NCBI GenBank assembly: GCA_964518305.1
Contig: CAZFDK010000020.1
Span: 1 to 40,917 of the forward strand
From: Caribbeanibacter sp964518305
GTDB lineage: Bacteria > Gemmatimonadota > Gemmatimonadetes > Palauibacterales > Palauibacteraceae
Direction: 5' to 3'
Length of the DNA stretch: 40,917 nucleotides
Shown piece after piece: positions 27,149-35,374 of the stretch. The notes under the pieces are model-generated. The model had not been told where the DNA came from, did no database searches, and worked only from the letters and a program-made list of their open reading frames with translations. Made by a program: the position numbers and the translations under genes. Numbering within the stretch: the stretch's first letter is position 1; every line of letters starts with the position of its first letter.

Positions 27149-27655
27149 TCAGGGCGACCCGGAGGACGAGCCCGACGGTCGGGCGCCCGGTCCCGACGAC
27201 CCGGACCCGGAGCCCTTTTCGCTGATGGACTCGTACATCTCGGCGGGCATCTCCCCGTTCTCCGGCGGCTTGTACTCGTTGGAGTGCTTCACCATCAGGC
27301 GGTCGGCCCGGAAGACGTCGTCCGAGCCGTACTCGCCCTCAACGACGACGCCCTGTCCCTCCTGGAACATGGAAGGAGGGGCGGAGGTGGTCCGGACCTT
27401 CACGGCGCTGTCGCCGTCGCCGACCGTAAATCGGAGAAGAGGCTCCTCGGGCTTCCAGTCCACCGACCCCGTCTGCACCATGCCGCCGAGCCGCACGGGC
27501 TGTCCCTCGACCTCCGCCGCCCGGGCCTGCAGCTCCGCCGGAGTGAGGAAGTAGACCATGTTGCTCTCCAGGCTCCCCACCGCCAGGTACAGGATGGCCC
27601 CTACCACCGCGGCCAGGCCGAGGCCGGCCCACATTCGTCGCTTCCCCTGCGTCAT
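27149..27655 (-). CDS. ccmE: Haem chaperone CcmE
   Basis: 168 residues. One N-terminal membrane helix (about 9-27), then the periplasmic OB-fold domain: LRFTVGDGDSAVKVRTTSAPPSMFQEGQGVVVEGEY is recognisable as beta strands. The covalent haem ligand His124 and Tyr128 appear in VKHSNEYKPPE, the standard HxxxY form rather than the Cys variant. CcmE carries haem to CcmF. The C-terminus is Ser/Gly/Pro-rich low complexity. ATG overlaps the ccmD stop (ATGA). Confidence 0.94.
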   Translation of the reverse strand: MTQGKRRMWAGLGLAAVVGAILYLAVGSLESNMVYFLTPAELQARAAEVEGQPVRLGGMVQTGSVDWKPEEPLLRFTVGDGDSAVKVRTTSAPPSMFQEGQGVVVEGEYGSDDVFRADRLMVKHSNEYKPPENGEMPAEMYESISEKGSGSGSSGPGARPSGSSSGSP

Positions 27656-27873
27656 CTCGATACCTCCGGGCCTTGATTGGGATCGGTGTTTGTACCCGCA
27701 TCGGCCGCTCCGTTCCCTGGCGTCTCCACTCGTGAGGTCGATTCGCCGTGCCGCTGCAGCCGGTCTCGTACCCGGCCGATGCGCGCCTCCAGGCGCCAGG
27801 CATAGACGACCATCACGATCCACGTGAGGCCGAACCCGGCCACCAGGTACGGGACACTACCGTTCAAGGGCAC
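27652..27873 (-). CDS. ccmD: CcmD-like small membrane protein
   Basis: 73 residues: one hydrophobic helix (about 7-24), then a basic amphipathic helix (LEARIGRVRDRLQRHG), then a Ser/Asn-rich tail. This is the CcmD topology; CcmD helps the CcmABC complex release holo-CcmE. Sequence conservation in this family is low, so the name rests mainly on size, topology and position between ccmC and ccmE. GTG start at 27873 with a strong RBS (GAGGAG) located inside the end of ccmC, overlapping it by 17 bases. Confidence 0.85.
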   Translation of the reverse strand: MPLNGSVPYLVAGFGLTWIVMVVYAWRLEARIGRVRDRLQRHGESTSRVETPGNGAADAGTNTDPNQGPEVSR

Positions 27874-28534
27874 TCTCCTCTTCCAGTCGGCGTTCGGTCT
27901 CGGCCAGGCGGTATCGGCGGACCATCAGGAAGATATATACCAGTGTGAAGGCCCCAAGATTCAGAAAGAGAGGCCAGAGCATCTCCGGAGCGATGGAGCG
28001 CGCCGTCGAGGGCGGCTGGTGGAGCGTTCGCCACCAGGTCACCGAGAGGTAGACGATGGGCACGTCGACGAAGGCGACGATTCCCACCACCGCCGACCAG
28101 CGTGCCCGCTTTTCCGGGTCCTGCGCGAAGCCGCGCACCGCCAGGTAGCCGATATAGATGATCAGCATGATCGCCGTGGTGGTGAGCCGGGGGTCCCAGG
28201 TCCACCAGATCCCCCAGGTAGGCTTCGCCCACAGGGAGCCCAGGGCCAGCGTGAGTGCCGTGAACACGACGCCGATCTCGACCCCGCTGTGGGCGATCAT
28301 GTCCCATCGCGGGTCTCGCTGGACCAGGTACAGGATGCTCATCACGAAGACGACGAAGAAGGACAGCATTCCGATCCACGCGGTGGGGACGTGGACGTAC
28401 ATGAGTCGCTGGACCTCGCCCTGGGCGGCGTCCGGCGGAGCCACCATGAGGGCCCACGCGGTGCCAGCGAGCACAGTGGCCAGGGTAACCAGGCCGAGCC
28501 ACAGATGTCGGCGGTCTCGATTCTCACGCTCCAA
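27857..28534 (-). CDS. ccmC: Haem exporter protein CcmC
   Basis: 225 residues, six membrane helices. The tryptophan-rich signature is KPTWGIWWTWDPRLTT, flanked by periplasmic His residues (YVHVPTAWIGM and AHSGVEIG), as expected of CcmC, which presents haem to CcmE. The best standard start is TTG at 28534, nine bases past the ccmB stop. A GGAGG lies about 13 bases upstream of this TTG and about seven bases upstream of an in-frame ATC at 28540, so the true start is uncertain by two codons. It follows ccmB and overlaps ccmD. Confidence 0.93.
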   Translation of the reverse strand: MERENRDRRHLWLGLVTLATVLAGTAWALMVAPPDAAQGEVQRLMYVHVPTAWIGMLSFFVVFVMSILYLVQRDPRWDMIAHSGVEIGVVFTALTLALGSLWAKPTWGIWWTWDPRLTTTAIMLIIYIGYLAVRGFAQDPEKRARWSAVVGIVAFVDVPIVYLSVTWWRTLHQPPSTARSIAPEMLWPLFLNLGAFTLVYIFLMVRRYRLAETERRLEEESALER

Positions 28535-28542
28535 GATGATGC

Positions 28543-29256
28543 TCAGTCCTCCAGGAGGATCGGAAAGATCCACGTACACAGGACGAAAAAGATCACGTCG
28601 AAGGCGACCAGCAGGCGGAACCAGGAGTCGAAATTGCCCATGGGGTCGCCCGTCAGGGTGAGGGTCGTGGCGTTCACAGCCCCGAGCAGCACCGGCACCA
28701 GGGCCGGGAACAGCAGGAGCGGGAGCATGAGCTCCCGTGCCCGGAGATGGACGGTGAGCGCCGCGTAGAACGTTCCCACCACCGAGAACCCGAAGGTACC
28801 CAGGAGGGCGACCGCCGCAAGCTGCAGGGCGTGCGGCCACATATCGATCTGGAACAGCACCGCGGCCGCCGGGAAGAGGAGGGCCTCGACGAGGATCAGG
28901 AGGACCAGGTTTGCCGCGAGCTTGCCGAGGTAGATGGACCGGAGCTCACCCGGATACATCTTGAGACCCTCCAGGCCGCCTCCCTTCTCCTCGCTCTGGT
29001 AGGTGCGGCTCAGGGAGAGCATGCCGGTGAACACGATACCCACCCAGAGCAGCCCGCCGGCCAGGCGGCCCAGAAGCTCGGGGTCCGGCCCCACGGCGAA
29101 GGTGAAGAGGAAGAGCACCAGGGCGGCGAACGAGACCATGGCCGTGAAGCTCTGCTTGTTCCGCCCCTCGATGAGGAGGTCCTTCCACAGGATGGCCCAC
29201 GCCCTCCGAAAGACACCGCCGTCCTCTACGCCGCCCTCTTCCCGCCGCTCGCTCAT
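28543..29256 (-). CDS. ccmB: Haem exporter membrane subunit CcmB
   Basis: 237 residues, six predicted helices. Recognisable CcmB blocks: WKDLLIEGRNKQSFTAMVSF, LLWVGIVFTGMLSLSRTYQSE, and FGFSVVGTFYAALTVHLRARELMLPLLLFP. It forms the membrane part of the CcmAB ATPase that drives release of holo-CcmE from CcmC. ATG at 29256 overlaps the ccmA stop by four bases (ATGA). An acidic N-terminal extension (about 12 residues) precedes the first helix. Confidence 0.93.
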   Translation of the reverse strand: MSERREEGGVEDGGVFRRAWAILWKDLLIEGRNKQSFTAMVSFAALVLFLFTFAVGPDPELLGRLAGGLLWVGIVFTGMLSLSRTYQSEEKGGGLEGLKMYPGELRSIYLGKLAANLVLLILVEALLFPAAAVLFQIDMWPHALQLAAVALLGTFGFSVVGTFYAALTVHLRARELMLPLLLFPALVPVLLGAVNATTLTLTGDPMGNFDSWFRLLVAFDVIFFVLCTWIFPILLED

Positions 29257-29960
29257 CGTCGACTCTCCTCGAGGCGCTCGAGGCGTCCCGCCTCGAGGTG
29301 AGCGATCCCGTCGGCCCGGCGGGCCGCCTGGCCGCCGCGGTGGGTGGCCAGGACGACGCTGCGACCCTCTTCACGGATCTCCTCCACCACGCGATCCACG
29401 AAGCTCGCACCCTGGCGGTCCAGCCCCCCGTAGGGCTCGTCCAGGAGAACCAGGCCCGCCGGGCGGAGGAGGACCCGCGCCAGCGAGAGCCGCTTCCTCA
29501 TGCCCGTCGAGTAAGTCCGCACCGGATCGTGGGCCGCGGGCGTCAGCCCCACTCGCTCCACCGCGGCGCCCCATTGCCCCGGTCCCCCTCCGTCGCCGGC
29601 CATGAGGGATGCGAAGCGCAGGTTTTCCACTCCGGTCAGCTCGTCGTAGAGGAAGTCCGTGGCGGCCAGCAGCACCGTGTCGCGCCGCACGCGATCGCTG
29701 TCGTCGGCGAGGTCCGCGCCGCGCACGCTTCCCTCACCGGCCGAGGGACGGTAGATGCCTGCCAGGATCTTGAGCAGCGTGGTCTTGCCCGCGCCGTTCG
29801 GCCCGCGGAGCGTGAGCACTGCGCCCCGGTCGAGCGACAGGGTGACGTCCCGGAGGGCCCAGGTATAGCCGAAGCGCTTCCCGATGTCCTCGAGGCGGAC
29901 GGCCGGCTCCCCGCCGCTCACGGGCCCCACGCTGGCGCCGGGGGAAGGTCGGCAGCACAT
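29253..29960 (-). CDS. ccmA: Haem exporter ATP-binding subunit CcmA
   Basis: 235 residues, ABC ATPase. Walker A GPNGAGKTTLLKILAG, signature YSTGMRKRLSLARVLL, Walker B GLVLLDEPYGGLD, switch His in VLATHRGG. Gene position identifies it as CcmA. It opens the operon ccmA-B-C-D-E-F-G-H, transcribed leftward. The ATG at 29960 is preceded by GGAAGG; a GTG about 14 codons in (start of SGGEPAVRLEDIG) is an alternative. It is divergent from the phosphoglycerate mutase gene across a 71-base gap that must hold the operon promoter; no clear -35/-10 is visible. Confidence 0.92.
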   Translation of the reverse strand: MCCRPSPGASVGPVSGGEPAVRLEDIGKRFGYTWALRDVTLSLDRGAVLTLRGPNGAGKTTLLKILAGIYRPSAGEGSVRGADLADDSDRVRRDTVLLAATDFLYDELTGVENLRFASLMAGDGGGPGQWGAAVERVGLTPAAHDPVRTYSTGMRKRLSLARVLLRPAGLVLLDEPYGGLDRQGASFVDRVVEEIREEGRSVVLATHRGGQAARRADGIAHLEAGRLERLEESRR

Positions 29961-30031
29961 TTCGGACCCTTCCGTCCCGGTGTCCGCCGGACGCCGGCCC
30001 GTGAGCCACCGAACCAGCCAGGAGAGTCGAC

Positions 30032-31240
30032 GTGGAGCTCAGTGACGCGCGAGAGGTCACCCGCGGCGACGGGGAGCCGCTGCTCCTCTACGTGCTGGAC
30101 GGACTCGGCGGGCTCCCGGGTCCGGATCGGGAAGAGACGGCGCTGGAGGCCGCCGATACGCCGAACCTGGACGACCTGGTCCGTCGCGGCGGTTGCGGTC
30201 TGCACGAGCCGGTGGCGCCCGGGGTGACGCCGGGGAGCGGGCCCGGCCACCTGGCCCTCTTCGGGTACGATCCCCTCCGCTACCGGATCGGCCGAGGCGT
30301 GCTCGAGGGCCTGGGGATCGGCTTCGACCTGGAGCCGGGAGACGTGGCCGCCCGGGGCAACTTCTGCACGCTGGACGCCGACGGTCTCGTGGCCGACCGC
30401 CGCGCCGGCCGGATCGAGACGGAGCCGGCCCGCGAGCTGGCAGGCCGCCTGGACGAGATCGAGCTGCCCGGCACCGAGGTGTTCGTGCGCACGGTGAAGG
30501 AGCACCGCTTCCTGCTGGTGCTTCGCCCGGACGGGGAACTGTCGCCGGACGTGGACGACACCGATCCCGGAGAGACGGGCCGGGAGCCCCGGCCGCCGAT
30601 CCCCCGGTCCGAGGCCGGCGAGCTCACCGCCGAGCTGGTGCGCCGCTGGCTGGAGGAGGCCCGAAGCGAGCTGCGGGGCGACGACCCCGCCAACGGCGTG
30701 CTCCTCCGGGGCTTCTCCTCGCTGCCGGACTGGCCGCGCTTCCCCGACGTGTGGCGTCTCCGCCCGCTGGCGGCGGCCGCCTATCCCGTGTACCGGGGCG
30801 TGGCACGGCTGGTGGGGATGGAGGCCGTGGAGGCGCCCGACGTTCCCTCCGAGCTCCCGGCCGTCGTCCGCGGGCACGCTCGGGATCACGATTTCGTGTT
30901 CGTCCACGTGAAGGGAACCGACCGCGCCGGCGAGGACGGGGCCTTCGACCGCCGGGTGGCGGTCGTCGAGGACGCCGATGCCGCGCTCCCGGAGCTGGTG
31001 TCGACGGTGGGCGGCGTCACGCTGGTCACCGGCGACCACTCCACCCCGGCGGCGCTCCGCAGCCACAGCTGGCATCCGGTGCCCTTCGCCCTGGCCGGAG
31101 GTCGGGGATACCGCGCGTCGGACATCAGCCGGTTCGGCGAATCGCGGTGTCGTCAGGGGACTCTCGGCTGGCGGCGGGGGTGCGAGCTGATGCCGCTGGC
31201 GATGAGCCACGCGGGTCGGATGGCGAAATTCGGTGCGTAG
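30032..31240 (+). CDS. apgM: Cofactor-independent phosphoglycerate mutase, archaeal (ApgM) type
   Basis: 402 residues, alkaline-phosphatase superfamily. Converts 3- and 2-phosphoglycerate in glycolysis/gluconeogenesis without 2,3-bisphosphoglycerate. Metal and nucleophile motifs: LLYVLDGLGGLP (D23), PGVTPGSGPGHLALFGYDP (S69 the likely phosphorylated Ser), FVHVKGTDRAGEDG, and VTGDHSTPAALRSHSWHPVP. The C-terminus LMPLAMSHAGRMAKFGA is family-like. This COG3635 branch is typical of archaea but known in some bacteria. GTG start at 30032 with AGGAGAG just upstream. It stands alone, divergent from ccmA and convergent with the SPW gene. Confidence 0.92.
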   Translation: MELSDAREVTRGDGEPLLLYVLDGLGGLPGPDREETALEAADTPNLDDLVRRGGCGLHEPVAPGVTPGSGPGHLALFGYDPLRYRIGRGVLEGLGIGFDLEPGDVAARGNFCTLDADGLVADRRAGRIETEPARELAGRLDEIELPGTEVFVRTVKEHRFLLVLRPDGELSPDVDDTDPGETGREPRPPIPRSEAGELTAELVRRWLEEARSELRGDDPANGVLLRGFSSLPDWPRFPDVWRLRPLAAAAYPVYRGVARLVGMEAVEAPDVPSELPAVVRGHARDHDFVFVHVKGTDRAGEDGAFDRRVAVVEDADAALPELVSTVGGVTLVTGDHSTPAALRSHSWHPVPFALAGGRGYRASDISRFGESRCRQGTLGWRRGCELMPLAMSHAGRMAKFGA

Positions 31241-31255
31241 AGCGCCGGACCCCGG

Positions 31256-31603
31256 TCAGGTTCCGGCGGCCCCGGGAGCGGGCTCTCCGTAGGTGATCCC
31301 GGCGGCGGCGAGCATGGCTCCGCACCCGACGGTGATCACGCCGAAGACGAGGTCGTTCCAGTAGGCCGCCGACTGCTGCAGGTAGCCGAACAGGAAAGGG
31401 GAGAGCATCGAGTAGTAGCCGACGGCCATGAGCGCCCACCCCCCGATGCGGTTCCAGTCGATCAGATACGAGACAGCGAGGGCGCCCACGGCGGCACCGA
31501 TGACCACGTCGTTCCACCAGTTGAAGCCCAGGGGGTAGCCCCAGAGGAACGGGGCGAGTACGTACCAGGCGCCGATGCCGAGTGCCAGGTAGCGGGTTTT
31601 CAT
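31256..31603 (-). CDS. SPW-repeat membrane protein
   Basis: 115 residues with four membrane helices arranged as two repeats. Each repeat has an aromatic-Pro-Phe-Gly motif followed by a paired Trp-Asn: AWYVLAPFLWGYPLGFNWWND and GYYSMLSPFLFGYLQQ followed by WND. This fits the SPW family, whose function is unknown. The start at 31603 (ATG, MKTRYLALGIGAW) begins the repeat directly. The frame stays open to a GTG at 31711, adding a polar 36-residue segment without conserved features. Neither start has a strong RBS. Convergent with apgM, divergent from the zinc-ribbon gene. Confidence 0.75.
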   Translation of the reverse strand: MKTRYLALGIGAWYVLAPFLWGYPLGFNWWNDVVIGAAVGALAVSYLIDWNRIGGWALMAVGYYSMLSPFLFGYLQQSAAYWNDLVFGVITVGCGAMLAAAGITYGEPAPGAAGT

Positions 31604-31784
31604 TATTTGCGCGATCCGTCCCTCGGAGTTTTCCTTCCCCTGCGATCCGGCCGCGTCGCCGTCCAGGGCGGCCCGCCCCGATGAGCTCAAGATGAGCTCG
31701 ACGAGTTTCACAGCGGGACAGAATAGGCGCGCGCGGCGGACAGGGAAAGGTCGTCAGCCAGATCGGGAGAGGCCGAACCGAACC

Positions 31785-32606
31785 ATGCGATGTCGAGAAT
31801 GCGGGACCGAGGGTACGGGAAACTACTGCGCCCAGTGCGGGGCGCCGCTGCAGGCGGCAGAGGAGCGCCGGTGTGCCGAGTGCGGTGCCGACGTGGACGC
31901 CGACGCCCGCTATTGCACCGAATGCGGGGAGCCGGTCTCCGGCGGCGGCAGCAAGCCGTGGACCGCGTATCTGCCGTGGGCGCTCTCGGCGCTCGCCCTG
32001 GTGGCGTTCGCCGTGGCCATCACGCTCTTCATCCAGACGCAGACCTCGCCGCGGCAGGCCGGCCGGCCCGCCACGGGCTCGCTTCCCGGCGATGACGCCG
32101 CCGCGCCGGCCGGGGAGACCGGCGGCGGAATGGGCGGTGGAGCCACGGGCGGGGGCGCGTCCGGTGGCTCCATGCCCTCGGCCGGAGAACTGGCCGACAT
32201 GCCCCCCCGTCAGGCTGCCGATCGCCTCTTCGATCGTGCCATGCGACTGCGGGCCAGCGGGGACACCAGCCGGGCCGCTTTCTTCGCGAGGATGGGCCGG
32301 AAGGCCTACGCCCGGGTGCCGGCCTCGCAGATGGACGCCGACGCTCGGTTCCACGTGGGCATGCTGGCGCTCGCCGAGGGAGACACGGCCGGGGCCCGTT
32401 CCCGGGCCGAGGAGATCCTGTCCGCGGACTCCGACCACCTGCTGGGCCTCATCCTGGCCTTCCGCAGCTCCCGGGAAGAGGAGGCGCGCCGGGGGTACCG
32501 GAAACGCTTCCTGGCGGCCGCTTCGTCCGCGGACCTGTCGAGTCGCTCGGCCTACGAGGCGCACCGGACCCTGATCGAGAACCTTCAGGAGGAGCTGGCG
32601 CGCTGA
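31785..32606 (+). CDS. Double zinc-ribbon, single-helix membrane protein with TPR-like C-terminus
   Basis: 273 residues. Two zinc ribbons open the protein (C3/C6 with C15/C18; C30/C33 with C44/C47), then one membrane helix (about 62-83), a Gly/Ser-rich low-complexity linker (about 90-138), and a helical region with TPR-like pairs (AADRLFDRAMRLRASGDTSRAAFF, then FHVGMLALAEGDTAGARSRAEEIL). The ribbons would be cytoplasmic and the TPR part periplasmic. Similar zinc-ribbon/TPR proteins have unknown roles; protein-protein scaffolding is a reasonable inference. It is followed 51 bases later by the symporter on the same strand. Confidence 0.8.
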   Translation: MRCRECGTEGTGNYCAQCGAPLQAAEERRCAECGADVDADARYCTECGEPVSGGGSKPWTAYLPWALSALALVAFAVAITLFIQTQTSPRQAGRPATGSLPGDDAAAPAGETGGGMGGGATGGGASGGSMPSAGELADMPPRQAADRLFDRAMRLRASGDTSRAAFFARMGRKAYARVPASQMDADARFHVGMLALAEGDTAGARSRAEEILSADSDHLLGLILAFRSSREEEARRGYRKRFLAAASSADLSSRSAYEAHRTLIENLQEELAR

Positions 32607-32657
32607 CCGACGGCCCGGCCCGGGGCGGAGACGCGAAGCGGGGAGGACGGTGAGACC

Positions 32658-34181
32658 ATGGATCTGATGCTCGCGGCGGTCGTGCTGTATCCACTGGTGC
32701 TGATCGGGGTGAGCGTGTGGCGGTCCCGCTCCGTGGAGAGCCACGAGGACTTCATGGTCGCCGGCCGCGACGTCTCCGTGGCGTTCCTGGTCGGGACCCT
32801 GGTCTGCACGTGGATCGGCTCGGGGTCGCTCTTCGGCGGCGCCGGTCTGGCCTACCGGACGGGCATCGCCGAGCTATGGTTCTCATTCGGCGGCTGGATG
32901 GGGCTGGTGGTGGCGTTCTTCCTGGCGGGCCGGGTGCGGAGGCTGGCCAAGTACACGGTACCGGACATTTTGGAGCAGCGGTACAGCGCCGCTGCCCGGG
33001 TCCTGGGCACACTGGCCATCATCCTGGCCTACGTGACGATCGCCGCCTACCAGTTCCGCGGCGGCGGTTGGATCCTGAGCATCGTCACCGAGGGGGCCGT
33101 CTCTCCGAACGCGGGCATGTACATCACCGCCGGTGTCATCGTGGCCTTCACGGCGCTGGCCGGCATGGTCTCCATCGTCAGCGTGGATGTGTTCAACGGG
33201 GTGCTCATCATCCTGGCCATCGTGCTGGCCCTGCCCTATCTGGTCTTCGCCCAGGGCGGCGTGGCCGACGTGATCGCCAACCTGCCGTCGAGCCACAAGC
33301 AGGTGCTCGGCGGCCACAACGTCCTGTGGGTGTTCGGCGTGGCCATGCCGACCTTCCTGCTCATCCTGGGCGAGAGTGGCATGTACCAGAAGTTCTTCTC
33401 TGCGCGGGACGAGGGCTCAGCGCGGAAGGCCGTGGTGGGCATGGTCCTGGGCATCGTCTTCATCGAGACCACGCTGGCCCTGCTGGCCATCGTCGGCCGC
33501 TCTGCCTTCCCGGACCTGATGCAGCAGAGCACCGTGGCGGGTACGGCGGCCTCGGAGACGGTGATCCTGTGGCTCGCCAGCAATGCGCTGCCGGTGGCCA
33601 TGGGGGCGGTGCTCCTGGGCGCCGCCGTGGCCATCGTCCTCTCCACCGGGAACACCTTCCTGCTGGTCCCCTCGACGAACGTGGCGCGGGACATCTACGA
33701 GCGCTTCATCGCCCCGGCGGCCAGCGAGGAGAAGAAGCTCTTCGTCCAGCGGACCTTCGTGGTGCTCTTCGGTGGCCTCGGCGTGGTGCTCCTGACCCAG
33801 TTCCGGACGGTCCTGGACATGGCCCTCTACGCGTACTCGCTGGTGGGGGCGAGCCTGACGCCGGCCCTGCTGGCGGCGTTCCTGTGGAAGCGCGTGACCC
33901 GGCAGGGCGGAGTGGCGTGCATCGGCGGGGGGCTGGGAAGCATCGTGGGGATCGCGGTGCTGGACCGGCTGGGGGTCGACTTCGCGCTCACCCTCGGGGG
34001 GACCGTCTTCGACTTCGCCAGCAGCGACTACATCGTCATCCCCGGAGTGCTGATCTCCCTGTCGCTGCTGGTGGGCGTCAGCCTGTCCACCGAGCCGTCG
34101 CCGGACGAGAAGTGGAAGCCCTTCTTCCAGTCCGCGGCGGAAGCGGAGGCCGCCGCGGCGGAGGCATCGGGCGAGGCCTGA
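32658..34181 (+). CDS. Sodium:solute symporter (SSS family)
   Basis: 507 residues with about 13 membrane helices. The N-terminal block MVAGRDVSVAFLVGTLVCTWIGSGSLFGGAGLAYRTG and the inverted-repeat LeuT-like layout identify the SSS family (PutP, PanF and similar). The helix with GMVSIVSVDVFNGVLII and the STGNTFLLVPSTNVARDIYERF stretch are also typical; the latter contains Ser/Thr residues at the likely second sodium-site helix. The substrate (amino acid, carboxylate or other) cannot be told. ATG with GGGAGG upstream. The C-terminal tail is acidic and Ala-rich. It may form a transcript with the zinc-ribbon gene. Convergent with the channel gene. Confidence 0.9.
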   Translation: MDLMLAAVVLYPLVLIGVSVWRSRSVESHEDFMVAGRDVSVAFLVGTLVCTWIGSGSLFGGAGLAYRTGIAELWFSFGGWMGLVVAFFLAGRVRRLAKYTVPDILEQRYSAAARVLGTLAIILAYVTIAAYQFRGGGWILSIVTEGAVSPNAGMYITAGVIVAFTALAGMVSIVSVDVFNGVLIILAIVLALPYLVFAQGGVADVIANLPSSHKQVLGGHNVLWVFGVAMPTFLLILGESGMYQKFFSARDEGSARKAVVGMVLGIVFIETTLALLAIVGRSAFPDLMQQSTVAGTAASETVILWLASNALPVAMGAVLLGAAVAIVLSTGNTFLLVPSTNVARDIYERFIAPAASEEKKLFVQRTFVVLFGGLGVVLLTQFRTVLDMALYAYSLVGASLTPALLAAFLWKRVTRQGGVACIGGGLGSIVGIAVLDRLGVDFALTLGGTVFDFASSDYIVIPGVLISLSLLVGVSLSTEPSPDEKWKPFFQSAAEAEAAAAEASGEA

Positions 34182-34192
34182 CGCGCGGCCGG

Positions 34193-35224
34193 CTACTCAC
34201 CGTCACGAGCCAGGGCGCGGAGCCGGTCCACCTGCCCCGGGGCACCCAGGACGATGAGGACGTCACCGGCGTCCAGCCGGACGTCGGGCCCCGGGTTGTA
34301 CGTGAGCTCCTCGTGGTCGGAGCCGGCGCCGTCCTCGTGAACCGCGATGACGATGAGCCCGGTCTTCTGCGGGATGCGAGCCTCCTCCAGGGTCATCTCC
34401 GAGAGCCGCGAGCCCTCCGGCAGCCGCACCTCCTCCAGCCGCAGCGCCAGCCCCTCGCCCCCGGTGATCACGTCCAGGAAGCTGAGCACGTTCGGACGGA
34501 GGAGCGCGGAGGCCATGCGCGCCCCGCCGGTGATGTTGGGGCTCACCACGTGGTCCGCCCCGGCCCGGTACAGCTTGTTCATCGTCTCCTCCTCCTGGGC
34601 CCGGGCGACGATCGTCAGGTCGGGGTTGAGGGCCCGGGCGCTGAGGGTGACGTAGAGGTTGTCCTCGTCGCGGCTCAGCGCGGAGATGAGCCCCCGGGCC
34701 TCGTCGATGCGGGCGCGCTCAAGGGTCTCGTCGTGGGTCGCGTCGTCCACGATCACGACGGCCTCTCCCTCGACGCTGTCGCGAACGAGCGAAGCCCGCT
34801 GCTCGTCGTGCTCGATGACGACGAAGGGGCGCTCCCCGCCGGCGAGCTCCCGCACGACCTGGAGCCCCGTGCGTCCCACGCCGCACACGATGACGTGGTC
34901 CTCCATCTCTTCCAGTCTGCTGGTCATCTGTCGCCTCCGGAGGACGTCGCCTAGGTCGATTTCCACGATGAGCGAGGTGATGAGGGCCCAGTACAGGCCC
35001 ATCGAGGTGATCCCCCCGACCAGGAGGCCCGAGGCCAGGAGCCGTCCGGTCTCCGAGAGCGGGCGTACCTCCTCGAAGCCCACGGCCGTGAGCGTGATCC
35101 ACGTCATGTAGAGGGCGTCGGAGAACGTCCAGCCGAGCTGGAGAAAGCCGACTGTACCCGCCGCTATCAGGACGACGACGAAGGCGGTGACGAAGAAGAG
35201 TCGACGGACGAAGGTCTTCTTCAT
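34193..35224 (-). CDS. Two-helix potassium channel with RCK (TrkA_N/TrkA_C) domains
   Basis: 343 residues. TM1 (about 8-30), pore helix and filter (MTWITLTAVGFEEV), TM2 (about 63-88), then RCK-N with the Rossmann motif VIVCGVGRTGLQVVRELAGG and acidic end of strand two (FVVIEHDE), and RCK-C (about 255-340). The arrangement is that of MthK-like ligand-gated K+ channels, which open on binding of Ca2+, nucleotides or similar. The filter reads AVGFEE rather than the canonical TVGYGD, so selectivity may differ. ATG at 35224. It is divergent from HU. Confidence 0.9.
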   Translation of the reverse strand: MKKTFVRRLFFVTAFVVVLIAAGTVGFLQLGWTFSDALYMTWITLTAVGFEEVRPLSETGRLLASGLLVGGITSMGLYWALITSLIVEIDLGDVLRRRQMTSRLEEMEDHVIVCGVGRTGLQVVRELAGGERPFVVIEHDEQRASLVRDSVEGEAVVIVDDATHDETLERARIDEARGLISALSRDEDNLYVTLSARALNPDLTIVARAQEEETMNKLYRAGADHVVSPNITGGARMASALLRPNVLSFLDVITGGEGLALRLEEVRLPEGSRLSEMTLEEARIPQKTGLIVIAVHEDGAGSDHEELTYNPGPDVRLDAGDVLIVLGAPGQVDRLRALARDGE

Positions 35225-35291
35225 CAGCTCACCGTCCGACGTCGCCCCGGGTGGGCTCGCGATGTCGAAATCCCCCGAAAACCCGCATCCC

Positions 35292-35320
35292 TTGACGCCT
35301 TTGAGCGATCGGAGTACACT
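35292..35320 (+). promoter_or_regulatory. Sigma70-like promoter of the HU gene
   Basis: TTGACG at 35292-35297 and TACACT at 35315-35320 with a 17-base spacer. Five of six and four of six bases match the consensus. Transcription would start near 35327, about 48 bases before the HU start codon. It is the clearest promoter in the window, fitting a highly expressed gene. Confidence 0.75.
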
Positions 35321-35374
35321 GCGGCCAGCCTGACACCGGTTCCGAGGCTTCCCACTTTACCAGAAGGAGTGAAC

